From NCBI RefSeq assembly GCF_013044505.1, contig NZ_JABERD010000010.1:38759-102758 (forward strand): 64,000 nucleotides of DNA. Direction: 5' to 3'. The position numbers and the translations under genes were made by a program. The notes below the pieces were generated by a model. The model saw only the letters and a list, made by a program, of their open reading frames with translations. It was not told where the DNA came from and did not search any database. Source of the DNA: Streptomyces sp. S3(2020) (GTDB lineage Bacteria > Actinomycetota > Actinomycetes > Streptomycetales > Streptomycetaceae). Below are positions 43,515 to 52,158 of this stretch, in pieces. The number at the start of each line of letters is the position of its first letter. Position 1 is the first letter of the stretch.

Positions 43515-44741
43515 ATGAGCGTTTCCCGACGCAGCGTGCTGACGACAGCGGCCGGAGCCGCAGCGTCGTTCGCCACCTCGACACCACCGGCGACCGCGGC
43601 CGACAGCCGGTTACCGGCACCGACCCTGCGCGCACTGCGCTCGGCGGCCGACCACGCGGTCGAGAGACTCCGCACCGTCGCACCGAACGTGACCGCGTTC
43701 CCGGTCGGAACCAGATTCGAGAAGTGGGTCTACTCCCAGAACGGCGACTGGGTGGGCGGCTTCTGGCCCGGAACCCTGTGGATGGCATGGCTCTACAGCA
43801 AGGACGACGACTTCCGCGCCTGGGCACTGGCGTCCGCCCGGAAGCTGGCTCCTCGCCAGTACGACACCGGCACCCACGACCTCGGTTTCCTCTTCTACCC
43901 GTCCTGGGTCACCGCCTGGCGGCTGACCGGCGACGACACCTGGCGCAACGGCGCCTTGCAGGCGGCGGATTCACTGATCCAGCGGTACAACCCGCGCGGC
44001 CGTTTCATCCGCGCCTGGGGCGCGCTGACCGATCAGAGGAACGCGGGCCGGGTCATCATCGACACGATGATGAACCTGGACCTGCTGGCGTTCGCGAGCC
44101 GGCAGACCGGCGACCGGAAGTACCTGGACACGGCCGTGGACCACGCGAGGACCACGCGACGGTTCTTCCCGCGCGCGGACGGATCGACCCCGCACGTCTA
44201 CGACTTCGACCCCGACACCGGCACCCCGATCGGCCCGGACACCGTGCAGGGATACAGCCCCACGTCCTGCTGGTCACGCGGACAGGCCTGGGGCATCTAC
44301 GGATTCACCACGATGTACCGCCGGACCGCAGACCCCGACTTCCTCTCCACCGCCCGCGCACTCGCCGACTTCGCGCTGGCCGCGCTGACCCCGGACCACA
44401 TCCCTGTCTGGGACTACCGGGCACCCCAGCAACCCCACGACATCAAGGACGCCTCGGCCGGCGCGATCATGGCCTGCGGCCTCCTCGACCTGTCCACGAC
44501 CACCGGAACACCGTCCTACCGCGACGCGGCGCTCCGCCTGCTCACCGCCCTCTCGCGGACCTGCCTGACGACGAAGTCGGCACGCGCCGACGCGACCGTG
44601 GCCCGCTGCACCCGCAACAGGCCCGCCGAGGACGGCATCGAGATCTCCCTTCCCTACGCCGACTACTACCTCCTGGAGGGCATCCTGCGCGTGCTCCAGC
44701 CGCAGGACGTCGACCGGGCCATCGACCTGTCCACGCTCTGA
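43515..44741 (+). CDS. TAT-exported GH88 unsaturated glucuronyl hydrolase-like protein
   Basis: 408 residues. TAT signal (SRRSVLTTAAGAAASFA), then an (alpha/alpha)6 barrel with GDWVGGFWPGTLWMAW, HDLGFLFYPSW, GRVIIDTMMNLDLL (the catalytic Asp pair lies in the HDLG/IIDTMMN motifs) and SCWSRGQAWGIYGF. GH88 enzymes hydrate the unsaturated uronic acid left by polysaccharide lyases, completing pectin or glycosaminoglycan breakdown. It is 182 bases after the GH97 gene with a terminator between, so it may have its own promoter. GGAAGGA precedes the start. Confidence 0.87.
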   Translation: MSVSRRSVLTTAAGAAASFATSTPPATAADSRLPAPTLRALRSAADHAVERLRTVAPNVTAFPVGTRFEKWVYSQNGDWVGGFWPGTLWMAWLYSKDDDFRAWALASARKLAPRQYDTGTHDLGFLFYPSWVTAWRLTGDDTWRNGALQAADSLIQRYNPRGRFIRAWGALTDQRNAGRVIIDTMMNLDLLAFASRQTGDRKYLDTAVDHARTTRRFFPRADGSTPHVYDFDPDTGTPIGPDTVQGYSPTSCWSRGQAWGIYGFTTMYRRTADPDFLSTARALADFALAALTPDHIPVWDYRAPQQPHDIKDASAGAIMACGLLDLSTTTGTPSYRDAALRLLTALSRTCLTTKSARADATVARCTRNRPAEDGIEISLPYADYYLLEGILRVLQPQDVDRAIDLSTL

Positions 44742-44810
44742 GCGCGGCGCTAGGTTGGCGGGAGCACGGGGGAGACCTTCGCCGACGTCTGACAGAAGGG
44801 GGTCGGAGTG

Positions 44811-44909
44811 ATGCCGAAACCGAACAAGCGCCTGCGCGCGTGGCTGTTCGTGCTCATGCTGCTCGTCGGAGGACTGGCGGCTCTGGCACCGGTGAGCAAC
44901 GGTCCGTGA
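44811..44909 (+). CDS. 32-residue membrane microprotein
   Basis: A short frame encoding a basic lead (MPKPNKRLRAW) and one hydrophobic helix (LFVLMLLVGGLAALAPV), followed by SNGP. A ribosome binding site (GGAG, close) precedes ATG 44811, and GTG 44808 is an alternative. A possible -10 box, TAGGTT, lies at 44751-44756. Codon choice is Streptomyces-like. Positive-inside topology puts the N terminus in the cytoplasm. Function unknown. Confidence 0.6.
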   Translation: MPKPNKRLRAWLFVLMLLVGGLAALAPVSNGP

Positions 44910-44950
44910 GCCCCGTCCGGCAAGCGCGATCGTCGACAGCGCACTGCCGG

Positions 44951-44956
44951 TATCCT
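44951..44956 (+). promoter_or_regulatory. -10 box TATCCT, likely leaderless start
   Basis: TATCCT ends 7 bases before GTG 44964, the same layout as at 13750. Confidence 0.45.
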
Positions 44957-44963
44957 CCCGGGC

Positions 44964-45890
44964 GTGATCGACGAGGGAACAGCGGGCATGGCCGAGGGCG
45001 CCCCGACGACAGCTCGGCTGAGGGCTGTGCTGAACCGTGCCGGGCACGTCGTGATCGTCGAGGGACCACCTGACGCGGTCGACCGCGCCGACCTCGCACG
45101 GACCGTGGTCAGCGGCACCGAGATCGCCGACCTGGCCCGGCTGCTGGCCATCGTGGACGGCGGCACGGGCGACCGGTGCCGGTGCACGGGCTGGCCGACG
45201 ATCTTGGTGTACGACGTGCACGGTGAGCGGATCGCCCGTTGGGTGCTGCACCACCAGTCCGGTCTACGCGGGCTCGGCGACTGCGACGCCGACCTGCGGG
45301 ACGGACCTGCGCTCACCGAATGGCTCGCGGAGCGAGGCCTGACCCACTCGCGGGAGGTCCAGTCGGAACTGGCCGCACAGGAGGCCGAAGCCGACCGGCG
45401 CCGAACGCGCTGGGTCCGGGCCGCGCCCGCCGGGCTGTCCGACGCCGCCGTGGACGTCGCACACCCGCCGGGGCGGGACCACATGGCCTGGTCGCGGCAA
45501 CTGAAAGAGGCCAAGGAACGGCTCGCCACGCTCAGCCGGCAGCGCTACCCCGACGCGATCGAGCGGATCCGCGTCCTCCTGGCCTGGGCCGGCATTCCCT
45601 CCAGGGAGTCCACCGGCGGCCTCCAGTGGTACGACATGGCGGTGCAGGAGCAGCTCCTGGGCGAGGATCCCGCGTTCGTCCTCGCCGCGGCGGCCACGCG
45701 GCCGTCCAGCCCGGTGCGGCTCGACGGGGCGGCCGAACTCTTCGGCTCGACCCAGTGGACCGGGGCCCACGGGAGAGGCCTGCCCAAACCGCTGCGGTCG
45801 ATGCTGATCGAGCACATCCAGGAAGCCGGCACCGACGCCATGAGGTTCCGGATGAGTCACGGCTACTACGGGGCCCGACGAACCGTGTGA
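44964..45890 (+). CDS. Uncharacterised cytoplasmic protein
   Basis: 308 residues, not recognised. N-terminal half alpha/beta with a DGGTGDRCRCTGWPTILVYD stretch in which two Cys and a Trp recall a small-metal or thiol site; middle helix rich in Glu and Arg (SELAAQEAEADRRRTRWV) resembling a coiled coil; C-terminal helical domain (ERIRVLLAWAGIPS to IEHIQEAGTDAMRFRMSHGYYG). No signal or membrane segment. GTG 44964 has TATCCT 7 bases upstream. Stands alone. Confidence 0.65.
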   Translation: MIDEGTAGMAEGAPTTARLRAVLNRAGHVVIVEGPPDAVDRADLARTVVSGTEIADLARLLAIVDGGTGDRCRCTGWPTILVYDVHGERIARWVLHHQSGLRGLGDCDADLRDGPALTEWLAERGLTHSREVQSELAAQEAEADRRRTRWVRAAPAGLSDAAVDVAHPPGRDHMAWSRQLKEAKERLATLSRQRYPDAIERIRVLLAWAGIPSRESTGGLQWYDMAVQEQLLGEDPAFVLAAAATRPSSPVRLDGAAELFGSTQWTGAHGRGLPKPLRSMLIEHIQEAGTDAMRFRMSHGYYGARRTV

Positions 45891-45954
45891 CGTCGCGTCC
45901 GTCGTGCCGGACCTCGCGGGGCGGGTGTGCCAGGGAGCGGCGGAACCCGTCGCG

Positions 45955-47460
45955 TCATCCCTCCTCGCGCCGCAGCCGCCGCAGGGCTTCCTGTACGGCC
46001 GGGTCGCCATCGGCATCGCTCCGTGACAGCCAGCGGGCGACGGCGTCGCGGTCGGAGGCAGGCGTCTCCGACGGCGCGGTACTCGTGGCCGTGACGCCCG
46101 CGGACGGGGAGGACGCCGCCCCGGCCGTCCGCCGCAGCCAGCCCTCGGCCTCCGCCACACGGCCGGTCTGTTTGAGCAGGGTCGCCAGGTTGAGCATGCC
46201 CGTGGGGTCGCCCGTCTCCGCGGACCTGCGGAACCACTGCTCCGCCTGCTGGACCTCCCCCCGCCCGTAGTGGCAGACGCCCACGCTCGTCATGGCCGGG
46301 CCGCTGCCGGCCGCGGCGGCCTTGCGCCAGCACTCCTCGGCCTCGACCATCCGTTCCCGCTGCCGCATCACGTTGCCGAGGTTGTTCCAGCCGTCGCCGA
46401 CCTCGCCCAGTTCGATGGCCCGGCGACAGCATCGCTCGGCCTCGTCGAGCCTGCCGAGCTGCCGCAGGCTCACGCCCAGGTTCAGCCAGGCGTCGGTGTA
46501 CCCGGCCTCGGCGGCCAGCCGGTAGTAGCGCTCGGCGCCTCGATGGTCGCCGCGGCTCGCGTACCAGTGGCCCAGCGCGTACTGCGCCTCCGCGCTCCCC
46601 GCGTCCGAGGCGGCCTTGAAGTGCGGTTCCGCCCGCTGCATGTCGTGGCGGTCGCGGTGGACCTCAGCCCGGTACAGCAGCGCTGTGGGATCCCCGCTCC
46701 GGGCGGCGGCGGCGAACCACTCCTCCGCCCCGGCCAGGTCCCCGGCCTGCGCGGCGAGGGCCCCCACCGCCAGCTGGTGCTCCGGTGCCATGTCGTCGTC
46801 CGGGCTGAGGACCTCCTTGAGCACGGGCCAGTTCTCGGGAGACAGCCTCAACCCGTCCTGCGTGTCTCCGAGACCGGCTTTCGCGGTCTCGGCCGCGGCG
46901 GTGAACCAGGCCTCGGCCTCGATGGCGACGGGCGCGACGACGCACAGCATCCGTGGATCGCCGTTCCGGTGCTCGCCCAGGTTCTGCCGGACCTCCTCCC
47001 ACTCGGCGGGGGAGAGGCCGCCGCCGCGCTCCGCGGCATCGCCCTTCGCGGCGTCGGTGGTGGGAGTTCCGGCCGGGCGGGGCGGCCGGTCGAACGGGAC
47101 GGTGCTGCGGGCCCACACCTGTAACAGCGAGATCCTGGCGTCCATCGGACCCTGGGTGGTCTCGGTCGTACGCAGCCAGCGGACGGCCTGGACAGCGTCC
47201 TGGCGGTCCCAGTGGAGCGTGGCCAGAGCGGCCGGCGCCAGCGGATCCCCGGCATCCGCCGCCTTCTCCAGCCAGTGCACCGCCTCGTCGGTCCGGCCCA
47301 GGTGACCCAGGCCGAAGCCGTAGACGGCCATGGCCCGCGGGCTGCCCGCCTCCGCGCCCTCGCGGGCGAGCTCCTCGGAGATCGCGTGGTCGTGCTCGTA
47401 GGCCATCCGGACCGCCCGGTCCAGCGATCTGGCCCCGCCGTTCCTCTTCCACATCCTCAT
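45955..47460 (-). CDS. Sel1/TPR-repeat protein behind CHAT gene
   Basis: 501 residues with about eleven Sel1- or TPR-type helical pairs, for example AMAVYGFGLGHLGRTDEAVHWLEKAADAGDPLA and AEAGYTDAWLNLGVSLRQLGRLDEAERCCRRAI. Such solenoids bind proteins. A central acidic region (about 150-230) separates the two repeat blocks. ATG 47460 (GGGGAGGGG upstream) lies 25 bases behind the stop of the CHAT gene on the same strand, so they are almost surely co-transcribed; it may be a substrate or adaptor of the CHAT protease. Confidence 0.85.
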   Translation of the reverse strand: MRMWKRNGGARSLDRAVRMAYEHDHAISEELAREGAEAGSPRAMAVYGFGLGHLGRTDEAVHWLEKAADAGDPLAPAALATLHWDRQDAVQAVRWLRTTETTQGPMDARISLLQVWARSTVPFDRPPRPAGTPTTDAAKGDAAERGGGLSPAEWEEVRQNLGEHRNGDPRMLCVVAPVAIEAEAWFTAAAETAKAGLGDTQDGLRLSPENWPVLKEVLSPDDDMAPEHQLAVGALAAQAGDLAGAEEWFAAAARSGDPTALLYRAEVHRDRHDMQRAEPHFKAASDAGSAEAQYALGHWYASRGDHRGAERYYRLAAEAGYTDAWLNLGVSLRQLGRLDEAERCCRRAIELGEVGDGWNNLGNVMRQRERMVEAEECWRKAAAAGSGPAMTSVGVCHYGRGEVQQAEQWFRRSAETGDPTGMLNLATLLKQTGRVAEAEGWLRRTAGAASSPSAGVTATSTAPSETPASDRDAVARWLSRSDADGDPAVQEALRRLRREEG

Positions 47461-47485
47461 CCGCTGCCCCTCCCCGTATCTGCGT

Positions 47486-50434
47486 TCACATGCCTACATG
47501 GACATGGGCGGCCCAGAACCACGGGCTGTCCCGGTACAGGTCGCGTACGGCGCGTACGGCGGTGTGGAGGGCCTGCGCCGAGCGTTCCGCCACCGGCCGG
47601 GGCGCCCCCAGAGCCGAGTACGTCCTCTCGGCCAGCTCCAGGGCGACCGCGTCGTCGGTCTCCCACAACGTGCCCACGACATGGCGGTATCCCGCGAGTT
47701 GGAGCGCGCTGGCCAGATGGAGCGCCTCGTCGGCGAGGGCGGCTCCGGTGCCCGCGGTGCCGCACGCGGACAGATAGGCCAGCTCCGCGCCGGGCAGGTC
47801 GAGCCGGGAGATGTCGGCCACCGTCAGATGCCGGTCGGCCGGATCGTGGACCACCAGACGGCTGCGGGACGGGCTGTCCGGTTCCGTCACGCCGTGCCCG
47901 CAGAAGTGCAGCCAGCCATGGTGCCCCAGTTCCTCCAGCACCCGGCCGCGGGTGGCGTCCGCGCCGTCCAGGACCCGCGCGCCGGCCAGGGTGCGCGCCA
48001 GCAGGGACGCCTCCTCGGCCGCCCGCTCCAGACTCTCGGCTCCCGGTACCTCGGCGACGGAGACGATCAGAAAGCCGTCGGGCGCGGCACGGCGGGGCAG
48101 CGGACGGATGCGACCGTCGCCCTCCCGCGACCGGCGGCGGGCGTGCTCCGCCCGGCCGCGCGTGTGCGCAAGGGCTCGTACGGTCGGGGTGTACGACGAG
48201 ACGGCCCGGTCCAGGACCGTACGCGGCACCGCCCGGCCGGCCTCGCGGTGATGGCCCGCCGCGTGCAGCGGCAGGAGGGTGAGCGGTCCCGTGGGTACCC
48301 ACCACAGCCGTCGTGGCGAGGAACGCGCGGACACGCCGTCGAGTCCGAGCGCGTCGAGGACCGGGCCCGCCACGGTGTCCCAGAGCCGGCGCAGGACCAG
48401 GTCGAGGACGTCCTGACGGTCGGGATCGGCCAGGAGGTCCCGCTCCGGGTCCGTGAATCCCCGCAGCGCGGTGAGGAACGCCTCGACGTCCTGCCGGACA
48501 CCGTCGAGGGTCAGCCCCGGCAGCGGCACCACGCGCAGCCCGTCCCGGGTGAGGAGCAGGGCGTCGCAGCGGAAGCGGCTCACGTTGACCACCACGACCG
48601 GGCCGTCGGCGGCCTGCGCCAACAGGTCCGACACCGGGGGAGGTTGAAGGAAGTACCGGAACCCCGGCCGGGTGGTGCGGATCTCGGTGAGCAGGTCGTG
48701 CCACTCCCCGGCCAGGACGTGCCGGGTGTCCGCGGCGGTGGCGCCGTCCGTCACGCGGTCCGCGTCGGCGGGAGCAGGGGTGTCGAGCGCGGCGCGCAGC
48801 GTGAGCAGCCGTTCGGCCGTGTGCGGGTCCTGCCGGGCCAGTTCGGACATGTCGTCACGGCCCTGGAGTCCGCGCCCCAGCAACACGCCACGGCCCAACT
48901 CCAGCAGGGCCAGCGCACGTTCCGGGTCACCGGCGGCCACATGGCAGGCCGCGGCGTCGCAGGCCAGCCCGGAGAGCGCGGTCAGGGTGTGCTCGGCGTC
49001 GGTGTCGGTGAGGTTCCGCGGGGTGAGGACGGGCAGAAGCGCCACGGCGTCCTCGTAGGCCTGTGCGGCCTGGCGTACGTCGTCGGCGACCATGGCCAGG
49101 TTGGCCCAGTGCGTCAGGGCCCACAGCCGGACGCGAGGCGTCGCCGCCGGGTGGGTGGCCGCGGCGCGGTGGCACCGAAGGGCGTCGTCGAGCCCCCGGG
49201 TGGGCACACCGCCGAGCGTCGTACCGGTCCGTAAGAGGCCCGCGACCAGCAACCTGCCGCGCAGATACAGCAGTTGGGCCTGGTCGGAGTGAGCGTCCGG
49301 CACTGCGGCGAGGGCCTCGTCGAGCAGTGCCCCCGCGCGGGCGGCGACCGCCGGGGAGCCGCCCCGGACACAGATCTGCGTCAGGGCGTCGGCGAGGCTG
49401 CCGAGCAGGCGGGGCCGCGCGGGGTCCCCGGACGGCAACCCGGCCAGCGCCTGTTCATAGGCCGCGATCCGCTCCTCCCCGGTCGTGGCGTTGCCGAGGC
49501 CGAGGCGGATCATGCCGAACCCGGGATGGCCGGGCACGGAAGCCGCGGCCGCCTCCCGCCCCAGCCGCTGAGCCTCCTGGAGGTCTCCCGGCTCGCCCAG
49601 CCGCTCGTGGCGCAGGCGCAGCGCGATACCGAGATTGTGCAGGCAACCGGCCCAATTGGGGTCCTCCTCGGTCCCGTCGGGACCGGACAGGGCCGCTCGA
49701 CGATCGTCGTCGGCCGCCGCCAGGGCCACTCGGCCGAACCGCACCGACTCCTCCAGGTCGCCCAGCGCGTTGGTCCGCTCGTACCGCAGCCGCAGCGCCA
49801 CACCGAGGGTCGTGGCGAGCGCGCCGCGCTCGGGATGCCCGCTGCCGTGGGACACTTCGGCCTCACGAAGCACCTGGATCGCCTCGTCGAGCCGCGCCGG
49901 GTCGCCATGGGCCTCGTAACGCAGGCGCAGGATGCTGCCCAGCCGCCGCAGGGCCGAGGCGCGCTGCGGCAGCAGGGCCCGGGGGGTCGCGCTCACCGTC
50001 GCACGGGTCGCCTCCTCCGCCTGCGCCAGCAACTCCACGTCACCGTGCGAATCCACGGCCGCCTGCTCCAACAGGGCCCCGCGGCGGTCCAGTTCGGCCA
50101 GCCGAGCCACGATGTCCCCGGCGGGCTCGTCCGGACCGTCGTCCAGGGCCTCCTCGTCGTCCCCCGGACCCGCCAGACCCTGGAGGGCGTCCGCGACGGC
50201 GAGCGCCTCGGCGGCCGCCTCACCGGTGAGCAGCATGGAGCGGGCCCGGTACAGCCCGGCCACGGCCCCGACCGCCTGAGGATCGCGGGCGGGGTCGGCG
50301 ACACAGGACATCAACTCCCGTGCCTGACGGGTCGCTTCGGGCGCAAGCACCGCGTCCCGGTCCATCGTGGCGGCGAACAGGCTCAACCGCGCCAGCAGCG
50401 CCCGGGTGAGTTCGTCACGCAACTGCAGCGCCAT
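47486..50434 (-). CDS. CHAT-domain (caspase-like) protease with TPR array
   Basis: 982 residues from ATG 50434 (GAGGGGAA upstream). Residues about 150-500 are TPR-like pairs (WAGCLHNLGIALRLRHERLGEPGDLQEA); the CHAT domain fills the last 330, with catalytic His in WLHFCGHG (about 846) and Cys in YLSACGT (about 888). CHAT proteins are clan CD peptidases related to caspase and separase; in TPR-CHAT (Craspase) and in many conflict systems they cleave a partner after a trigger. The partner here may be the adjacent Sel1 protein. No signal or membrane segment. Confidence 0.9.
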   Translation of the reverse strand: MALQLRDELTRALLARLSLFAATMDRDAVLAPEATRQARELMSCVADPARDPQAVGAVAGLYRARSMLLTGEAAAEALAVADALQGLAGPGDDEEALDDGPDEPAGDIVARLAELDRRGALLEQAAVDSHGDVELLAQAEEATRATVSATPRALLPQRASALRRLGSILRLRYEAHGDPARLDEAIQVLREAEVSHGSGHPERGALATTLGVALRLRYERTNALGDLEESVRFGRVALAAADDDRRAALSGPDGTEEDPNWAGCLHNLGIALRLRHERLGEPGDLQEAQRLGREAAAASVPGHPGFGMIRLGLGNATTGEERIAAYEQALAGLPSGDPARPRLLGSLADALTQICVRGGSPAVAARAGALLDEALAAVPDAHSDQAQLLYLRGRLLVAGLLRTGTTLGGVPTRGLDDALRCHRAAATHPAATPRVRLWALTHWANLAMVADDVRQAAQAYEDAVALLPVLTPRNLTDTDAEHTLTALSGLACDAAACHVAAGDPERALALLELGRGVLLGRGLQGRDDMSELARQDPHTAERLLTLRAALDTPAPADADRVTDGATAADTRHVLAGEWHDLLTEIRTTRPGFRYFLQPPPVSDLLAQAADGPVVVVNVSRFRCDALLLTRDGLRVVPLPGLTLDGVRQDVEAFLTALRGFTDPERDLLADPDRQDVLDLVLRRLWDTVAGPVLDALGLDGVSARSSPRRLWWVPTGPLTLLPLHAAGHHREAGRAVPRTVLDRAVSSYTPTVRALAHTRGRAEHARRRSREGDGRIRPLPRRAAPDGFLIVSVAEVPGAESLERAAEEASLLARTLAGARVLDGADATRGRVLEELGHHGWLHFCGHGVTEPDSPSRSRLVVHDPADRHLTVADISRLDLPGAELAYLSACGTAGTGAALADEALHLASALQLAGYRHVVGTLWETDDAVALELAERTYSALGAPRPVAERSAQALHTAVRAVRDLYRDSPWFWAAHVHVGM

Positions 50435-50544
50435 TGCCCCCGCTTCCCCTCGGCCGAGCGCGTGCAAGTACGGTACGGCCACACGCGGGGGAACGAAAGC
50501 GCTGTCGATCGAGGACGGGCCGGGTGGATGCGGGGGACTCAACG

Positions 50545-50928
50545 GTGATCAGCGAGCGGCAGGCCCAGCAGATCGCCTGGATCTGCGACCACGCCGACGA
50601 CATGCGTGCCTTGGCGGACCGCAAAGGCGTCCGTGAGGAACTGGAGGGAATCCTGGGCGAGTTGGGGGAACCCGCCGCCGACGTGCCGACGCTGCTGAGC
50701 CGGACCGCCGAGCTGCTGCGTCGGTGCGGTGTCCCAGGCGCCCTGCGAGCGCCCATGCCTACGCTCGCGGACGCACAAGGGGGCCACCCGCTGGAGGAGT
50801 TCTACCTCTGCCCACGCCAGGAGCACCACCGCTGCACCCGCCTGGTCCACGCCTTCGGCATCCCCGACGGCACCGATGCGCCCGCGTGCGGTATTGCCGG
50901 ACTGCCGTTGCGGCTACGGAGGTTCTGA
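50545..50928 (+). CDS. Small helical protein with C-terminal Cys motif, divergent from CHAT
   Basis: 127 residues from GTG 50545; GTG 50524 is in frame and equally possible. N-terminal helices (AQQIAWICDHADDMRALADR, VREELEGILGELG), a flexible Pro region, then EEFYLCPRQEHHRCTRLVHAF with spaced Cys and His residues that could bind zinc, and a third Cys in DAPACGIAG. Not recognised as a named family. The 110-base gap separates it from the CHAT gene. Its stop is 3 bases before the GTG of the following membrane protein gene, so both are one operon. Confidence 0.7.
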   Translation: MISERQAQQIAWICDHADDMRALADRKGVREELEGILGELGEPAADVPTLLSRTAELLRRCGVPGALRAPMPTLADAQGGHPLEEFYLCPRQEHHRCTRLVHAFGIPDGTDAPACGIAGLPLRLRRF

Positions 50929-50931
50929 CCC

Positions 50932-51885
50932 GTGGAGGCCTTTCTCACCACCCTGGGCGGGAAGCTGGCGGACACCTGGGCGTCGGTGCTCGTCCTGCCC
51001 GGTCTGCTCTACGTGTCCGTGGCAGCCGCCGGTTCCGTCCTGGGACACCGGGACGCCTTCGACGTCGGCCTCCTGACGGACCGTCTGGACGACATGGCCA
51101 CCAGCCCCGCCGCGCACTCCAACGGAACGATCGTGGTCGCCGCCGCCTTCGTCCTGGCCGCCGCGGCGGGCGCCGGCATGCTGGCCTCGTTCCTCGGCGG
51201 GGGCGTCGAACGGCTGTGGCTGGGGGAGTGGCCCGCACCCCTGGACCGCGCCGCGGGTCCGCTCACGCGTCGGCGCTCGCGCCGCTGGACCGAGGCCCAG
51301 GACCGCTATCACCGCGCTGTACGCAGTCGCGCCGCAGCAGCGGACGTCCCCGACGGACTCGGTGGATTCGACGGACTCGACCCCGACCGGACCCCGCCCG
51401 CGGACACGGACACGGTCGCCCTGAACGAGGCCCGTAACCGCATCGCCCTCGCCCCGCCCCGGCGCCCCACGTGGATGGGGGACCGGCTCACAGCCGTCGA
51501 CCACCGGGTGTTCGACGCCTACCGGATCGATCTGTCCTCCGCGTGGCCGCGCCTGTGGCTGCTGCTGCCCCAGACACCCCGCACGGACCTGACGACGGCC
51601 CGGGACGCCTTCAGCTCCGCCGCGCGTCGCGCCGGCTGGGCTCTGCTGTACCTCGCCGTGGCCCCATGGTGGTGGCCCGCGGCGCTGGTCGCGGCGGTGA
51701 CCTGGGCGAGCGCCTGGCGCGGCGGCCGGGAAGCGGCGCACACGTTCGCCGAACTCGTCGAATCGGCGGTCGACCTCCACGCACGCAGGCTCGCCACCGC
51801 GCTCGGCGTCAGCAACGGGACCAGCACACGGCTGACGCACGACGCCGGCCGGGAGATCACCCGCCTGCTCCGCAAGAAGACGTGA
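50932..51885 (+). CDS. Membrane protein in CHAT locus
   Basis: 317 residues. Hydrophobic helices at about 15-35 (ASVLVLPGLLYVSVAAAGSV), 65-88 (TIVVAAAFVLAAAAGAGMLASF) and 230-258 (GWALLYLAVAPWWWPAALVAAVTWA); a charged cytoplasmic loop of about 140 residues lies between, and the C-terminal tail is helical and basic. Not recognised. GTG 50932 with GGAGG 9 bases upstream, three bases behind the small Cys protein gene. As a membrane partner it could be the effector of a CHAT-triggered response; this is inference from gene order. Confidence 0.72.
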   Translation: MEAFLTTLGGKLADTWASVLVLPGLLYVSVAAAGSVLGHRDAFDVGLLTDRLDDMATSPAAHSNGTIVVAAAFVLAAAAGAGMLASFLGGGVERLWLGEWPAPLDRAAGPLTRRRSRRWTEAQDRYHRAVRSRAAAADVPDGLGGFDGLDPDRTPPADTDTVALNEARNRIALAPPRRPTWMGDRLTAVDHRVFDAYRIDLSSAWPRLWLLLPQTPRTDLTTARDAFSSAARRAGWALLYLAVAPWWWPAALVAAVTWASAWRGGREAAHTFAELVESAVDLHARRLATALGVSNGTSTRLTHDAGREITRLLRKKT

Positions 51886-51904
51886 GCTCCCGCCCGTCAC
51901 CGTC

Positions 51905-51930
51905 TGTCACATGAGCGGGCCCTGCCCGTC
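51905..51930 (+). promoter_or_regulatory. ECF41-type promoter candidate (weaker)
   Basis: TGTCACA (51905-51911), 15 bases, CGTC (51927-51930). It matches the -35 of the three strong sites at 53711, 55531 and 56851 and has the same spacing, but the -10 is CGTCC, not CGGTC. It lies about 230 bases before the truncated sigma factor gene. The rest of that 273-base gap shows nothing else convincing. Confidence 0.4.
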
Positions 51931-52158
51931 CATCGGTCCTGTTCGACGCACGGTGCCGAGCCGCTCGCCCTGTCCGTGCCGCTGACCTGCGCCATGTCAC
52001 TGCCATCGAGGCGCCGCGCGGTGACCGGGCCCGGGGCCCACCAGAGGCACCACGGAGTCGCCTACGGACTTCCAAGGGCGCGAGGGGGTGTCCCGGGGAG
52101 CGACGTTGGGTGTGGGCAGCCCTTCGGACTGCCGACCCTCGACGCGGAGGAGCCGGTC

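Noticed and set aside
39102..43827. Two minus-strand frames of about 800 residues opposite the GH95 and GH97 genes
   Set aside because: Same antisense shadow effect; no motifs, while the plus strand has signal peptides, ribosome binding sites and catalytic motifs.
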